NCBI RefSeq assembly: GCF_002078875.1
Contig: NC_034413.1
Location: 58,710,433-58,774,432 of the forward strand
Reading direction: 5' to 3'
From: Numida meleagris
Lineage: Eukaryota > Chordata > Aves > Galliformes > Numididae
DNA length: 64,000 bases
This document shows, one piece after another, positions 1 to 15,814 of the stretch. Position 1 is the stretch's first letter. Every line of letters starts with the position of its first letter. The position numbers were made by a program, and so were the translations under genes. The notes under the pieces are model-generated. The model had not been told where the DNA came from. It worked only from the letters and a program-made list of their open reading frames with translations, and searched no databases.

Positions 1-508
1 ATTCCTATCATCTCCTTCCTTTTCAGTGCTTATGACAGCACAAACCCAGTCTATTCCAAGACCCACTAGGTTTTGCAGAAGGCTACAGGCAAACAAACAT
101 TACCAATGCTGAGTGAAGGGGACTGACTGACTCATTGTCACTGAGGGATGCTTTCACACAGTGTTAGCTCTAAGACTGGCTTCAGTGTTCGCAGAGGCAA
201 TGTCTGTGTACAAGTCACAAGGCAGCACAAGAAGCCTGAGGCATGGCTGCATGGTGCATGGTGACGTTACTAAGAGGCAACAAGGGGCTGCTCTCCCTCA
301 CCGCATCGCATGGACACAGCTTCTTTTTAGCCTTGCAAATTCTCCTGCAATAAGGTCAACTATCCTGTCCTACAGGCTACTGCAAAACCACTTCAAGAGT
401 TTAAAACAAGGTATAAATTTCCTGCACAGGGGGAATTTTGCAACCTCTATAAAACTCAGTTATTGTTAATAATTCTTCCAAACTAGACCTAAAGTACAGT
501 TAAGATCA

Positions 509-562
509 TAGAATGATTAAGGTTGGAAACGATCACTCAGATCGTCTCTGTTCCTTTGTTTC
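509..562 (-). mobile_element. CR1-like 3' end, short and diverged
   Basis: ATCATAGAATGATTAAGGTT followed by GGAAACGATCACTCAGATCG on the plus strand resembles the start of a reversed CR1 3' end. The extension to the right is uncertain. Confidence 0.7.
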
Positions 563-3500
563 ACCAGGATGTTTGCTGCTCTGGCTCCTAAGAGCTGCAC
601 TTTTTTCTAACAGTCAGTACGATCCCATTTGAGCCACCACTTCTTTGTGAGCTTTGAAGAACAGAGATGAAGTTACCAAAGATGAGAGGGACAATGATAA
701 CAGACTGTTAGGATGAAGGCTTTTTAGCTGATAAAGAGGTCTACTGGATCAGGTGAGGTTTTATAACAAAAAGAAAAAAAAAAAAGGATTTAAAGGCACT
801 TTCTCACACATGGCAGAGGGAAATATTTTTGAAGAGATCAAGGTCAGTAACAACTGCTAAATTATTCAGTGTGATATTATAGGTCCTGATTCAGCTGCCT
901 CGATTCATGCTGCAAAGTGCCTTTTCCCTCATGGCCAGGCCAAGGAGCTGCTGTTTATCACCATTCTTGTTGCACGCACTTACTCACAGGTCCAAACTTA
1001 CTTAAATCATAATCCCATTTTCTGCTACAGAATGAAAGATGCATGAACAGGGAATAAAAATGTAAATGTCGTATAATCACTTCACTCCAGAAGGACATGA
1101 GAAAAGAAGCCACAGCGCAAAGAAGTTAAGGGACCTTTTCAGACCTGCTTGTCTGGGCAGCTGGAGAGTCAATAAATGTGGAAAGGTTGCTTGACCCTGC
1201 ACACCACAGCTGAGATGACCACACGGAGTTAGCTGAAATGCATTGTGAAAGAGAAACAGATCGATTCTAACTGAAAATCATGTCCCAGAACTCTATCAGC
1301 CACTCATACCTCTTACCTGAAGCCTTTGAAAGGGTCCTAGTGCAGAAAATGGAGCGTGACCTTGTACTAGTTGATTAGCTTGTAAATGTAAAAGCACTTG
1401 TCTGCGCTTGTCGAATGCTATGGTCGCACCAGCATATGAAATAAAAACAGGGCTCCTATGGCCATACAATCAATGTAATAAACAGCACATTTGTGTTCAA
1501 AGACAGCCATCAGATATGTGATCTATCCCGGCTCTCAGGTAGGGATTTACCCATTGTCTTCATCAGAGAAACTCCATTTTAAAGCAGAAATCATCTGTTC
1601 TGTTTGCTGGGAGACACTGGAGCAGATGCTTGATGTCCATTAGGAACAGATCTTACCTATCCATAGTGGTACAATTTTACCTTAAATTGTTTAAACGGAT
1701 GAATGGATAGCATCCCATCAAATTGCTTTAAATTCCAGTAGTGACTTTTTTTTCTTTTGATTGCTGTTCTTCAAAATCTTTTTATTCAAGTTGGCATTTT
1801 TCCTGCAGTCAACTTTGCATTAATATAAATCAGACATACATGGGCTCATGTCTCCAGAGATGTTTGGGAATTTACATCAGTGCAGCTGAGAGCTGATTTT
1901 GGTATGCACTCAGTATCAAAATGTTTTATGTTGGCAGAATACAGAATCACTTCATTGGCATAATACACATAGCCGTTTTGCTATTTGACAGGCAAAATAA
2001 ATGGATTATTAATTAAATTGTTATTAAGCATTTTTTTAATCCTCTGATTTTTGATTATCCGGTCTGCTGCATTTATCCATTCACGTCATCCCAGCGCCAC
2101 TAATCGCAAATCAAAATCTGTGTAGATAAACTAGCTCTGTTCTCACTGTTGCATCATTTCTGCCTCACAATAGGGATTCACAATAACCATAAGCAGTGCA
2201 GTTTCTGGCAGTCTTGTTGCAGTCAAGCTTGTCAACCTCTTTTCAGTTCCTCGTGTCTGGGCATGCACACCTGGAGTGCCATAATGCTCAAGCAATGCAC
2301 TGCATGTTGTGTTTTCTTCCTTCTCTAATATATGTGGAATTGCTGGAGGCAATTTCTGTAAAGTCCATAAAAGTGAGCGGGAGGAAAAGAGAGAGGTATC
2401 ATGGCTTCGGCCTCAGGCAGGGGAATTTTACGGGGCATATTTACCCCAGCAGTATTAGGTAAGAGTAGATTATTACAGCCATCCCTTTTAACTTTGAATT
2501 CTGTAGGTAAGTACTGCTGCAGACTGCAGATCAGCATGGAGATGTGCTGTGCTCCTCCAGAACAGCCTGAGAGTGGAGCAGGCATAGTTCAGCCACAGCA
2601 TGACCTCTTTTCTCCACTTCTGCAGGAAACAAGTCCACATGGGCTGCAATGCTACTATGACTAGGCCACAGCCAGTATCAAAGATAGCTTGCTACACACC
2701 ACTGTGGCTTTTGACCTGTAATCTACAGTAGTATAATCCATGACTGTAGGGCTGAATGACACCGCTATGCTCATATCAAGCAGCTACAGAGCCATTTCAA
2801 CAGGATTTCTGAGGGCTCCCCTTGTGCTGAGGAAAGTTCTAGGAAACAGAGACCAAAGGGCAGCATTTATGCCATCCCATGCTGGTGAACAGGTAGGGGA
2901 TGCTGCTTCTGAAACAGAACACTCAAGAAACTGTTTCAGTGGTGATGGAGGCCAGGGTTCGTGCTTGCTGGCGGTACACTAATGATCAGTGTCAGCATAA
3001 CCAACCACCAGGCAGCTACCGGAATAGCATGGTGCTTTCCAACTGCTTCTGTCTTTTTGCTGAGGATGAGAAAGTTGAAGCAGCAGCTCTTGAGGCTACT
3101 GGTAATACAGGGATACTATGCTGGTATAGAGACTTCAAAGTGCTTAGCCTGAAGAAAAATGTTGTTCGTAAGCCAGGCTCTTCTCACACATGTCACCAGG
3201 ACTACAGGTCTTGTGTCATTTTGTCATGAAAAACAGAACAGCAAGAAAGGGAATGACATGCCCTTGGGTCTGAGACTTCTCTGCAGGACTTTCGTTTATA
3301 GAAACAGGTTTTAAATGAGCCCAGATTGAACCCAACATCTATAACAACTTCACTAGCAGTTTTTAATGACTTAAACTGGCTGGAGCAGCTGGCAGGAAAT
3401 CTTGCACCCCTTGGAGAAGCTGAGGTTAGTCCAGGGAGCATGTGTAGCTGGCATATGTAAAATGTACAACTTTATCACCATCATATAAATCAGGAAAAAA

Positions 3501-3913
3501 CATTTAAATCAGGGCAGCTGACCAGTCCAGTTTGAGAGAAATATGTATGTAGAAAATTAAACATTTTATTAGGATGAGGACCTTAGAATATACTTGCATG
3601 TCCCCCTGCAATAGAAGGACCCAGATGTTAAGGACCAACAGGACCTCATGCAGTTGTCTCAAACTGGTAGTCAGTTGCTCCTGACAGACAGTGAGGTATT
3701 AAGGATGCTACCCCTATCCACCTCCAGCACATATCTGAGCTGCTGCTAAACGAGAAAATATAAAGAAGGAAGGCACCAATTAAACAACTGGAGGGAAACA
3801 TTAGTGAGGATATTGATATTGCAATTATGAAAAAATTAAAGTATTTAGCCCAGGAAGACATTTGAAACTCATAAAGTGGAAATGTTGTTTGTTATTGCTG
3901 ATTGCAGAATATC

Positions 3914-3935
3914 AGATGACAGTTTTCTGTCATCT
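3914..3935. repeat. Small perfect inverted repeat
   Basis: AGATGACAG, four T, then CTGTCATCT: a 9-bp perfect stem with a 4-nt loop. Probably chance. Confidence 0.5.
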
Positions 3936-5247
3936 CTACCAGGAAATACCTCTCCGGCAACTTGTACAACTTCAGTGTCCCTCTTTATAGCCTACATATT
4001 TAAAAATGAACGACTGCTTTCTTGGTTAGGAGCAGCTGGCTAAGAAACCTGCTCCTTAATTAGCAGCTTCTCCCCAGGGATATTTACTCAGTAAATTTAC
4101 TCTTCAGTGGAAGTGCTGCTGGTAATTCAAAGAACAGGGCCCATCTCTTCAGCGTCCACTGGCTTTTAACTAAGAAAGTACTTGCATGTTTTTAGAAGGT
4201 GACTCTTGCTATTTGCTTTGCTCAGAGAAAACAAAGAGCAGAAGATGCTGAAACTGTTTGCTGATATGATTGGTTATCTACAGCGTTGGTTTAGATGAGA
4301 CCCCCATAAAGGGGTTAAAAAATAAATAAATCAAAACTCCCAATTTTTGGTAGTCTCTCATAGAAGTGGAAAAAAGGTTCTTATTTGAATGCTTCCCACT
4401 CAAAAACATTGAGGACTAATGGATCATATTCAAGCTATCCTGTATTGATAATACACTTTCACATTGCACTTCTTCAATTTAGGGGAAAAAAAAACCAAAA
4501 AACACAAAAAACAAACCCTGTACCAAAACAACAAGAAATAAGCCTAACAAACTACTCACCCGCCCCCGACAGAAAACCAAACCAAAAAAACAGGAAAAGA
4601 TTCTGCCTGAAGGTCCATGACCTCAGTTTACTTTGCAATTCTGCTAGGGATCTGGAGCCAGATTGAGAACATCACTTAAATGTCAGCAAATGTGGTTAGT
4701 TCCCTTATGTGACTGACAAATGAGTATAACCTTGGTAGGAATTTCATTCCCACCAGCCACCAGTTGGCTCAACACAGGCTGACCAGCCGTTAAAAAGGAA
4801 CTGGCAGATGCTTCTTGCTCCAAAGCTACAAAATATTGCAAATATTGAAATATTGTAGGTCTAAAAGATGATGACAGTCAAAGAGCTCATCGTATAGTGG
4901 CTTATACATCAAGGTTATTCCAGTGATGTTAAGGGAAATGTTCTTCTAAACCAAACAACCCACATTCATGCCCATATGGCTGGAACTATAACGGGAACAA
5001 GGCTAACCAATGGATGTGGAATAATACTAATCACTGCCCCACCAGTATGGCTCGTACATAGCGGTGTTATTTGCGTACCCTGGAGGCAAAGGGCAGAACA
5101 CAGCCACCACTCTGGATCTACCAGATTGATGCCTGATGACATAATTTTCCTTCCTTGTGCTACAGTTTATCCATTGGTGAATTAGATGAATGCTCATATT
5201 CTTTGGAAAATTGCAGGAAATCTCTGGATAAGCAGCAGTTTCAAATA

Positions 5248-5338
5248 ATGTGGTTTAGTGGGGTTATATTGGTGGTAGGTGGATGACTGGACTGGATGAT
5301 CTTGTAGGTCTTTTCCAACCTTGCTGATTCTGTGAATA
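5248..5338 (+). mobile_element. CR1 LINE 3' fragment
   Basis: About 90 bp: GTGGTTTAGTGGGGTTATAT, GGTAGGTGGATGACTGGACT, CTTGTAGGTCTTTTCCAACC, then TGATTCTGTGAAT. It is the same subfamily type as the copy at 15815. Confidence 0.9.
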
Positions 5339-6646
5339 TTGTTAGTCATTAACATCATCTCTCCACATCTAGCTACTTTTTGGTGAAGGACTGATAACAT
5401 TTTCTTTTACACTATGATGCAACATTAATTACTATTTTTCCCCAGAAGTGACTTAATATAAAGATGAAGGGAAGAGCTCAGAACACCAGATGCAGTTAAA
5501 TCTCCCTGAAAATACATGCTTTCAGATTGTGAGATTTATTCTGTAAAATTTTAATCTATACCTCTTCTATACTTTCTTTGAAATTTTAAGTCACTTTAAG
5601 ACTGTCCATTAACAAAAACTATCTGCATAAGCTGATGCTTAGATCTCACTTCCTATTCTTAAAGACACACTGGATACCATTAGTTTTCTCATGGTCAGAG
5701 ACACAGTAGGCCCTATGGTTTACTCATCTTATCTTGCCAGGCTTTGATCTTACACTATACTTTTCATTTAAGACTGGTGTAGCAGCCAGGATTGCAGGAA
5801 GAACCTTTTTCTCTTATCCAGTGAATGAAACAAAAAGTATCACCCTATGAATTATATTCCACAAGTTCAACTCGGCTTTGCAAATTATGCATATCACTAA
5901 CTCTGCATGAACATCTCCCAGGCAAAAAATACTGAGATCCTCTGCTGTGATACCCTGAGAAATTCATGCCACCCTGCTCTCACCAAGATCCTGGCTCATG
6001 ATTTCCATTCTCCTCCTAATATCTTCCAACCATTCCTGTTTCAGTTTTTGGCAGTCCAGGTAACCTGTTCAGTCAAGGACTTTTCTCATACTGACCTAAC
6101 AACTGTAAGGTTTTGCAACAAGAACATGGAAAAAGGTGATCTGAACAGAGCAGAAGGAAACAATCTGAGTGCTATATGATGTCTGTGGAACAGCAGAGTA
6201 AGCAATAATCTTCTAAATAAAACTAGAGAAAAATAATCATATGCCTCTTTTCTCAAACCTCCTTTACATTCTCAATGCATAATAAAGATAGAACAGAACT
6301 TTGTGCTTTAATGACTTTCTGGGGTTAATGATCCTTGTTTGTGTTAAGCTCTAACAGCACTGCCTGCTGGTCATGAATCTCTTGGAAATATTCTGCTCCT
6401 CTGGTAAAGAAGTCCATCTGAGCAATGCCTATTTCATGAGTTTCACCCGCCTCTGTGATCACAGAACTTGGATATTCTAACCAGAGACCCTCTCCTGCTT
6501 ATAGCAAACTCTCAAGGGATACATTTGAGTTTCAGATAACAATCCTATTACAAGAATCATATAATGGTAGCATAATGACTTTTCAGTAGCAAAATGAATG
6601 CTTATATACATATATGTTCACTGTTTTATCTTCTGGAATCTTGCAC

Positions 6647-6978
6647 AGAATCACAGAATGGTTGAAGCTGGGGGACATCTGGATGTCATCTGCTGCAAAC
6701 CCTGCTGAAGCAGGTCCGCCACAGCTTGCTGCCCAGGGCCATGTCCAGGCAGCTTTTGAGAATCTCCACAGAGAGAGACTTGACGTATTTTCTGGGCAGC
6801 CTGTTCCACTGCTGTTACCCACGCAGCGTTTCCTGCTGTTCAGGACGAACTTCCTGTGTTTCAGGCCGTACCCACTGCTTTCTGTCCACAAGGCACAAAT
6901 GAAAAGAGACTGGCTCTGTCCTCTTAGCACCTTTGCTTCAGCTATTTGTTTCCAGGAGATAAAGATCTCCTAACAAAA
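6647..6978 (-). mobile_element. CR1 LINE 3' fragment, about 330 bp
   Basis: Minus-strand CR1. On the plus strand it begins CACAGAATCACAGAATGGTT and continues through GCCCAGGGCCATGTCCAGGC, TGGGCAGCCTGTTCCACTGC and TTCCTGTGTTTCAGGCCGTA. Open frames on both strands here are CR1-derived and should not be called as genes. Confidence 0.9.
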
Positions 6979-9674
6979 GGGAATGTCTGTTTTCTCCCTA
7001 GCTGATTATCTGCAGCCATTGGTCTGGGGTTTTATGCCAAGTACCAGTGAGTTCAAAGTCAGTCTATATATGCAGAGCAGAGGTCAATTATTGACTGCAT
7101 GCTCAGCATTTTCTGCTTAGTGTAATCCAATTATAGTTCCCTTGTTTTTCCCTTCTGGGTCTGCAGAACATCTCTTGACCCTTCAGCACAGAAGTGATCT
7201 TTGTAAGTATAAACATGTCCATGAATTGAGCTAATGAGACAGATCTTTCACTTCTCTCCTCTTGGAAAGCAGATAAAGAAATCTGCCATAGTCCTTGGCT
7301 GAATGTTGAGGCTCCTTTCAAAGAAGTCTTACATACTTAGAGATTTAGAGTGTCATGTACTAAAAGAAAGCAAAACAAAACACAATAAACAAAAAAGGCT
7401 TTGGGTGCCCAGTCCAGCTGTTGTCTGAATAACTTTTTATTGCTGGATTTGAAGTGAAAACAAATCAGCATTTCCATTTTCTATGGAGTGTGCTCACAAC
7501 AAGGAATCACCTAAGGGACCAGAGATGTTTCTACCACAGCACTTTCTCTAGTTATATAAAGAAACTGCAAGATTTTCTGCCACTCAATCCTTCCTACTGC
7601 TTGTGCCACAGACAACATCCCATTTACAGTCAGTCAGGGACAATTTCTTTTATATTCCTGATCAAACTCTCACTCCTGCCTTCTCCACTAAGTAACATAA
7701 GATTTCAGGATCAGTGACAGTAATTGCTTGGAAAGATCTTTAGAAGATATACAGTCGTATCTGCCATATGAAAGATAATTTAATGGCTGTTACCTAGAGC
7801 TTGACAAGGAACAATACTTAGTCTACTCAGAGAGTTGCCTGAGAACTAGTCTCCACAACAAAGCTGTCTTCCATACTTCCCAACCTGACTCACTTTCCTG
7901 TTCCTTATCTGTTAAAAATAAGTATACCTGAACCTTGGCATCATTTTCCATTTCACAGTCACATAAATTGTGCAGGTTGGTCAACGGGTGTTGAAACTCT
8001 TTAAGTCGGAAGGTGTTCTCAGAAGATAAAACTACTGCACTAGCAATAACTTACCCTAGAAGGGCCTTCTGCAGCAGTTATGTTCTGTGATACCCACATC
8101 CCAAATGAAAAAACACATGGGGTAGTAAAGCCTCAAGAACCAGAGAAGACTTGAAAATCACCACTAAAGCCTATTTTCCCTAATTTAGCTTTGCTCCATT
8201 GAACCTCGGAGTGAACAGAATCAAAAGACTATTTGCCTCAAAGAATGAATTAATTCCTTTGTCTGCTTCTTTACCTCTGAATGACAAAGCCTTCATTTTT
8301 GCTTGAGAAAAATTGTTGGAGATGCAGGACAACAGATTTTCAAGGCAAAAGCAAAGAGAATTTACACGCCTTCAACAGAAAGACAGCTGCTGACTTCAAG
8401 AAAGGAGAACATGACAGTAAATCAGTCGTTTATTAAAAAGAAAAAATCAGTGGCTTCTCAGTTCTTTTTTTTTGAAGAGTGTTAATTCATTCCACATCTA
8501 TTATAGCATTTGGTTCATTTTCCTATTTACTTTAAGCTGATTTCAAGACCTTTTAGAACAGGTCACTAAGGTTGATCTAGGCCCTGCTTCTATATGCTGC
8601 ATATCTCAGACCTCACTGAATAACTTCACAAGATGTTTTCATTTGTACTTTTGCTTGCAATGTGCTTTTTTCTTGTCTTTAATCTTTCCTATGCAATTTC
8701 AGAGACTTGCTTTCCAAAACAGAGAACAGAGCTCACTCTAATGGCAATAGGTTCTGGGTAGAAGGATTGAGGTAGAAAAAAAGGACTCAAATTGTTCAGT
8801 TTCTTAGGAGGTCAGATAATAAATTCAGATAAATTTTCAATCACTCTAGGATAGTTTGAGATTCTATCACCTCTTTTCTGTGATCATAACTATCTGCTCT
8901 TTTTTCTAGGTTTGGAATCAGAGAAATCCAGCCACGCTGAGAGTCAAAGGCATGGGGAAGCATTTTCTAGACAACATACTTCATCATATTTATTTTGCAT
9001 TTGATTACTTGGCAGGGGGAAGGAAGTATGCAGAAGGGAGAGGCACTAACAATTTCTATCCTAACATATCCCCCTCCCCACCCCCGGCAATTACTACCTT
9101 TAGATATCAAGCTGAGTGCATTATAATACTAAGCTATTGGTAATTTACTGAAATCATGTAAATTAGCCAAAATGTACAGTGAAAATTCAGCCTGAGAAAG
9201 AAAGAAAATTCTTGGCAGTAGCTTCCCATGATGTGAATAACTTCTGTGGACTGACACACTGAAAAGGCTAATTAGAGCTGTTTAGCCATTTTCTGTAGCT
9301 TGGTAATGGGCACTATTATTTGAAAGTTCTACAGCACTGTTATTACAATTACTGCAGAACTGTTAATCTTTTGGATGTGGGATCGATGTAGCAGTGACAG
9401 CAAGCAAACAGGCTCTTCTCCCCTTAAATAGGCTCAATACCCAGCAGAGATGATCTCCAAGTGGTGACCAGCTGTGTTTGCGCAACACTGTGGTACCCAT
9501 CAGTGCCCTTCTGTAATGTTGGTATTGCTGAGAGGTATTTATAAATGGACTGGACTTTCACCAGTCATTGGTGGGTACATCCACCACAGTGATTCTGCTG
9601 CACCACAGCTGCATCCGTACTCATAAAATAAGTTATTCAGCCGCTTCTCAAGTGTGAAAGATCACAAACAGCTT

Positions 9675-9868
9675 CCCCCCTGGAACAGGTTGCCCAGGGG
9701 GGGTTGTGGATTGTGTTGTTCCTGGAGGTGTTCAAGGCCAGGCTGGACGTGGCTCTGAACAGCCTGGTCTAGTGGTTTGCGACCCTGCACTCAGCAGGGG
9801 GGTTGAAACTAGATGATCATTATGGTCCTTTTCAACCCAGGCCATTCCATGATTCTATGATTCTATGA
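9675..9868 (+). mobile_element. CR1 LINE 3' fragment
   Basis: About 195 bp matching the end of CR1: GGAACAGGTTGCCCAGG, TGGAGGTGTTCAAGGCCAGG, the GGTTGAAACTAGATGATC stretch, and a terminal ATTCTATGATTCTATGA. Confidence 0.93.
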
Positions 9869-12800
9869 CAAAGCACATGACCTTGTGGCACTGCTCGTAA
9901 GAGAGCATAACTTTGTGAAGTATGAATATCTTTCTTCCTGCTAATTAATTAAACCAGATTCCTCACTATTTGATTGTAATCTTTTGATTAATCAGTGTTA
10001 AAAGATACAGGTGCTCAAGGACATATATCCTCTGAAAAAAAAAAGGTAGAAAAAGTCCTTTTAAAATGGCTGTAAGTATACATCTGAATACAATATATAT
10101 TCATCTATATGTACATATAATTTAAAAATCCATAGATATAATATGTAAAACTGGAGAGGAGAAGACAATGCTAAGTTATTGCATACATTTTCAAAGGAAC
10201 ATGTGCAATTTAGAAGACTAAATACTAACTAATGGCAGAAGGAATCTCTACTGAGTCATCTTTAAAAACATCAACTTTTGAAAACTTGCCCATAAGATTT
10301 AATCGCATGAATTGACCAGATGAGATAAGAACAATATCATGATTTAGATACATTGTTTGGGTTGCTTCTATTCTATTGCTTCTATAAATACTAGTTTCCA
10401 GGCACTACAGAGCATCTAATTTTAGAGAAGGGGTCATCTGTATAGATCCAGAATGGCAGTTTGTATACTGACACATGGTGGTACCCAGCATCAGTTGAAT
10501 CTTCACCTCCTTTTGAGCACCTGTCCTCTAGGGCTCCAACCACTGGAAGGGCTTTCTGTCCAACAGACAATGTGCTGCATGCATAAAGCAATGACTGAGT
10601 ATGAGATTTTATTTCCATCCCTAAACCTGAAACTGACCTAATGGATAACTGTTAAGTGAATCATTTTACAACCATAATTCTGTTGTCTCAATCAATATGT
10701 AATGTAAGTTCTAATGATATGACCTCCTTTACAGACTGACAGTGGAAACTGCCTTGGGGTTAAATGTGATTATTTATTAATTTTACTGAAACCAATTGAT
10801 TTTACAGGGAATATTTCACACCTGACTATACAAGCTGTCTACACAAGCTCATTTTCACACAAGCCCCTTTCAGTATAGTCCAAACATGACCAACCCTTGC
10901 AGTTAATTTTGCTTCTTTTATGTTAAATATTTAACATGAGAAGCTTAAAATACCAGGAATATTTTTCTTAGTCTTATTTTTATTAACTACTAATTTGAAC
11001 AGTTATTTTGTGGATAATAGAAAAGGGGAATAACAGTATATCTTATTAGTAGCTTAAAAAATACTTTAAAAAGGTAGCTTGTGAAGCATTAAAACATATA
11101 CATAGACATTTAGTTTCTTAACAAGTGGAAGGAGTCTTAGGATTATAGCAAAGAATACTACTACTCGTATCTTGAATGAGAATGTCTATCTCTGTTTCAT
11201 CGGGAAACTAACATTCATGTAACTATCAGTATTCCAGCACGGACCTACCTAGGTCCTACTATGCACTGCCAGGCTCAGCAAATACCTTGAAAATGAGCCA
11301 CTAAGAGAGAAGGAACTGCACTCTCTTTTAATGTTACAAAGGACATTATTATTCATAGTCTAGTAACTTTATGGCAAGCATAAACCTCTTGGAGGAAGAA
11401 AGAGTAACATATCTTAACATTATTTTCATTGGAATAATTTCAATTCCAATAAGACTAAAAAATAAGAGGATATGAGATTTTTTAAAGAATTACTAAATTT
11501 GTGACAAAATGCAGAGAATATGCATGACTAAAATGACTGTCTTGACAGAAAGACACAGAAGCAGGCACAGAGCAACTCTGAAAGAGACTTTCAGGACGTA
11601 ATCAAGGTCACCTCGTTATCATAATAATTCTTCGAGCACAGTGCTACATTTTATAGTTGAGGATTTAGGAACCTAACAGCTCACCAACTCTTTAAGCTAA
11701 TGTTATCTTCATTTTACAAGTGATTAGAGAGAGGTACAGAGATGAGAAAGGCACCACTGTCTAAACTGACTCCTGATTCTGAGTGTGCTGAGAGCTGCTC
11801 TACCTAATTTAAGGAAGTGCTGAGAACCTGCATCTCTTTCTGAACCAAAGAGGAGATCTGCAAATGGTGCAGCTGCCAAAATGCAAGACTTACTGTAAAA
11901 CAGATGATCTTGCCAAGCTGTTAAGAGAGATCTCAGTGTCCTGATCCCAGCTCCTTCCCCAGCCACCATTAGAAAGTTCCAGACTCCAGCCCAGAGACCT
12001 CACAACTGCAGCTTGCTGTTCATAGTACTTCATCAATAAACTGCAATTTTCTCATGTTTCTAAGGTCATTTTACACTACATCACAGACATCTGAATGGAT
12101 ATTACTTTTTCGTTCACTTTAAGGCTATTTTCAATTGCCTGATTGACATAAAGAGACCTCAGTGTAACTGAGAAGCAGATTCCAAGGTTTTACCTCAGCA
12201 GGGACTAACCTCTCCGACCCTGCATCTACACACTGGGATATTCATATATCTGAAAATCATGAACACTGGCCACGTGCCTCTGAGAGCAAAGTGGAGATGG
12301 AAGTCAGAGACTGGATGGTAAAGGAGAAAGGTTTCCTTGGGAGACCCACCACGCAGCTGCTACTTCACTTAGGGGAGATGGGTCCAGGACATTTGGATGC
12401 TCATTCCATGCCAGCTCAAATGCTGGCCATGTGACATAACCAGGAGATAAGCTACTGCAAAGTCCATACAGACAATAAAAGGTGTTGGTTGTTTTTTTTC
12501 CCCTTTAAACTTTAAGTTGATGGTACTTGAGACCCTAGCTATTATGGAATTTGTAATGTTTCATTGTGGTCTGGGTCATTCAGTCAAATGTGCATATTCA
12601 AGCAGACAGCATAAACTTTCTGGTGTTCTCCCACAGGCTGGTGACTCACCAAGAAGCTTACTCATCACTTCCAGTGCTCCAGTGCCTGATAACTCTTGAA
12701 TAATTCAAACGTCCTCCTTTGAGAAGGATGATGTGTGGCTGGACTGAGTTTTCTGAATGCACTGCAAGGACTCAGGAGCCAGATTCATACTGAGAATACG

Positions 12801-13352
12801 TATGGTCTATGTCCCTAAAATCCTTACACCTCCTTACACCAGAAACCTCATACTGTGTACCTTTTAATAGCTAATGGAGTTACACCTTCTGTGAACCTAG
12901 AAGATCTGGACATTCTCTGGCTTTAGTATTCACAGGTACTGGCCATATTCCATTGGAACAATGCAATGAAGAGCAATAAGCAAGGCAAGAAAGAATGCAA
13001 AAGATAAAATGCTAATATATTTCTGCAGCAAGTGTTGTTGTACAGTCATGGAATTTTTCATTCCCTTATCTTGGAGGCCTAATGGATCTCACTGTGGAAT
13101 AAATAGCAAGAAATTGCCATTGTACACTCTTGCCAAATGGAAGTCAAAGCACATTTTAAGCCCCAACAACATGATTATTCAAAGACCAATTAGGCAAGTG
13201 TAGCAGTGAATGCCAAATAAAGCAACATAAATAAGACTGATGGCTATTTGCATGAGCTGAATGCCACAAACCTGATAAAGTTGCAGATAGCATTCTCCCA
13301 AAAAAACACAGTCACACAAGTCTCACTTTGGTAGCAAATGAAGAGTACTTAC

Positions 13353-13577
13353 CATTCTTGGAGAGAATCACAGCCAAATATTCATGAAAGTAGGTGTTGA
13401 TGTACAGGAGAAGGCTTGGAGCATGTGCAGTGAGAAAGCTAAATGCAATATTTTCCTTGGACATGACGGCATCTGCATAAATGGCAGAACTTGAAGTGCT
13501 TGCATTTTTTGTGACAGGATAAGGTTCTTGGAAAATATAGGTAATAGAAGTGCCAGCTTCAAATAATGCAGAAACCT
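13353..13577 (-). CDS. CNTNAP5: CNTNAP5 internal exon, start of laminin G domain 4
   Basis: This 225-nt phase 1-1 exon lies between the acceptor TTCTTTCAG and a consensus GTAAGT donor. The first two bases AG complete a Glu codon started in the EGF2 exon. It then encodes [20 protein letters not shown], a sequon (NAS), [20 protein letters not shown] and [11 protein letters not shown], breaking inside a Gly codon. [20 protein letters not shown] and the APSLLLYIN strand mark the start of LamG4. In this frame there is no early Met, so it is easily overlooked; an unrelated overlapping reading frame of about 104 codons in the same interval is a shadow. I could not find the next exon of LamG4 between position 1 and 13352. 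Confidence 0.93.
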
Positions 13578-15617
<2,040 letters not shown>

Positions 15618-15814
15618 TCAGTGCACATTGTAGCAAAAGATGGACAGATGGACAGCCCAGAAAACTAAGAGTCTCTTACTTTAAGAAAGGACTAAAGCTG
15701 TGTGTAACTTTCTAGTTGCCATTCTTTTCTTTTCTGCCTTATCTACCACCCTGTTAGGCATTTAAACTGCAAATTCATTTAGGAAAATGCTTCTTTATCA
15801 TATATCTGCATATA

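Larger units (their letters stand above)
1..13352 (-). other. CNTNAP5: CNTNAP5 intron after the LamG4 exon (partial, continues below 1)
   Basis: No coding exon is recognisable here. It is AT-rich, non-repetitive for the most part, and holds CR1 pieces listed separately near 509, 5248, 6647 and 9675. A perfect 9-bp stem with a 4-nt loop sits at 3914-3935. Several open frames of 60-120 codons occur on both strands, but none shows family similarity or splice boundaries consistent with phase 1 entry. The rest of LamG4, expected next, was searched for by eye on the minus strand and not found. Confidence 0.75.

Noticed and set aside
1308..1480. Open minus-strand stretch of about 55 codons ending at a GTAAGAGG donor-like site
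   Set aside because: It has no similarity to LamG4, no good acceptor, and a length expected by chance.
6583..6973. Overlapping 115- and 119-codon frames on both strands
   Set aside because: Both overlie a minus-strand CR1 3' fragment.
8040..8110. Possible tiny exon between a CACAG and GTAAGT on the minus strand
   Set aside because: About 30 nt, no family similarity, and not needed to complete the protein.
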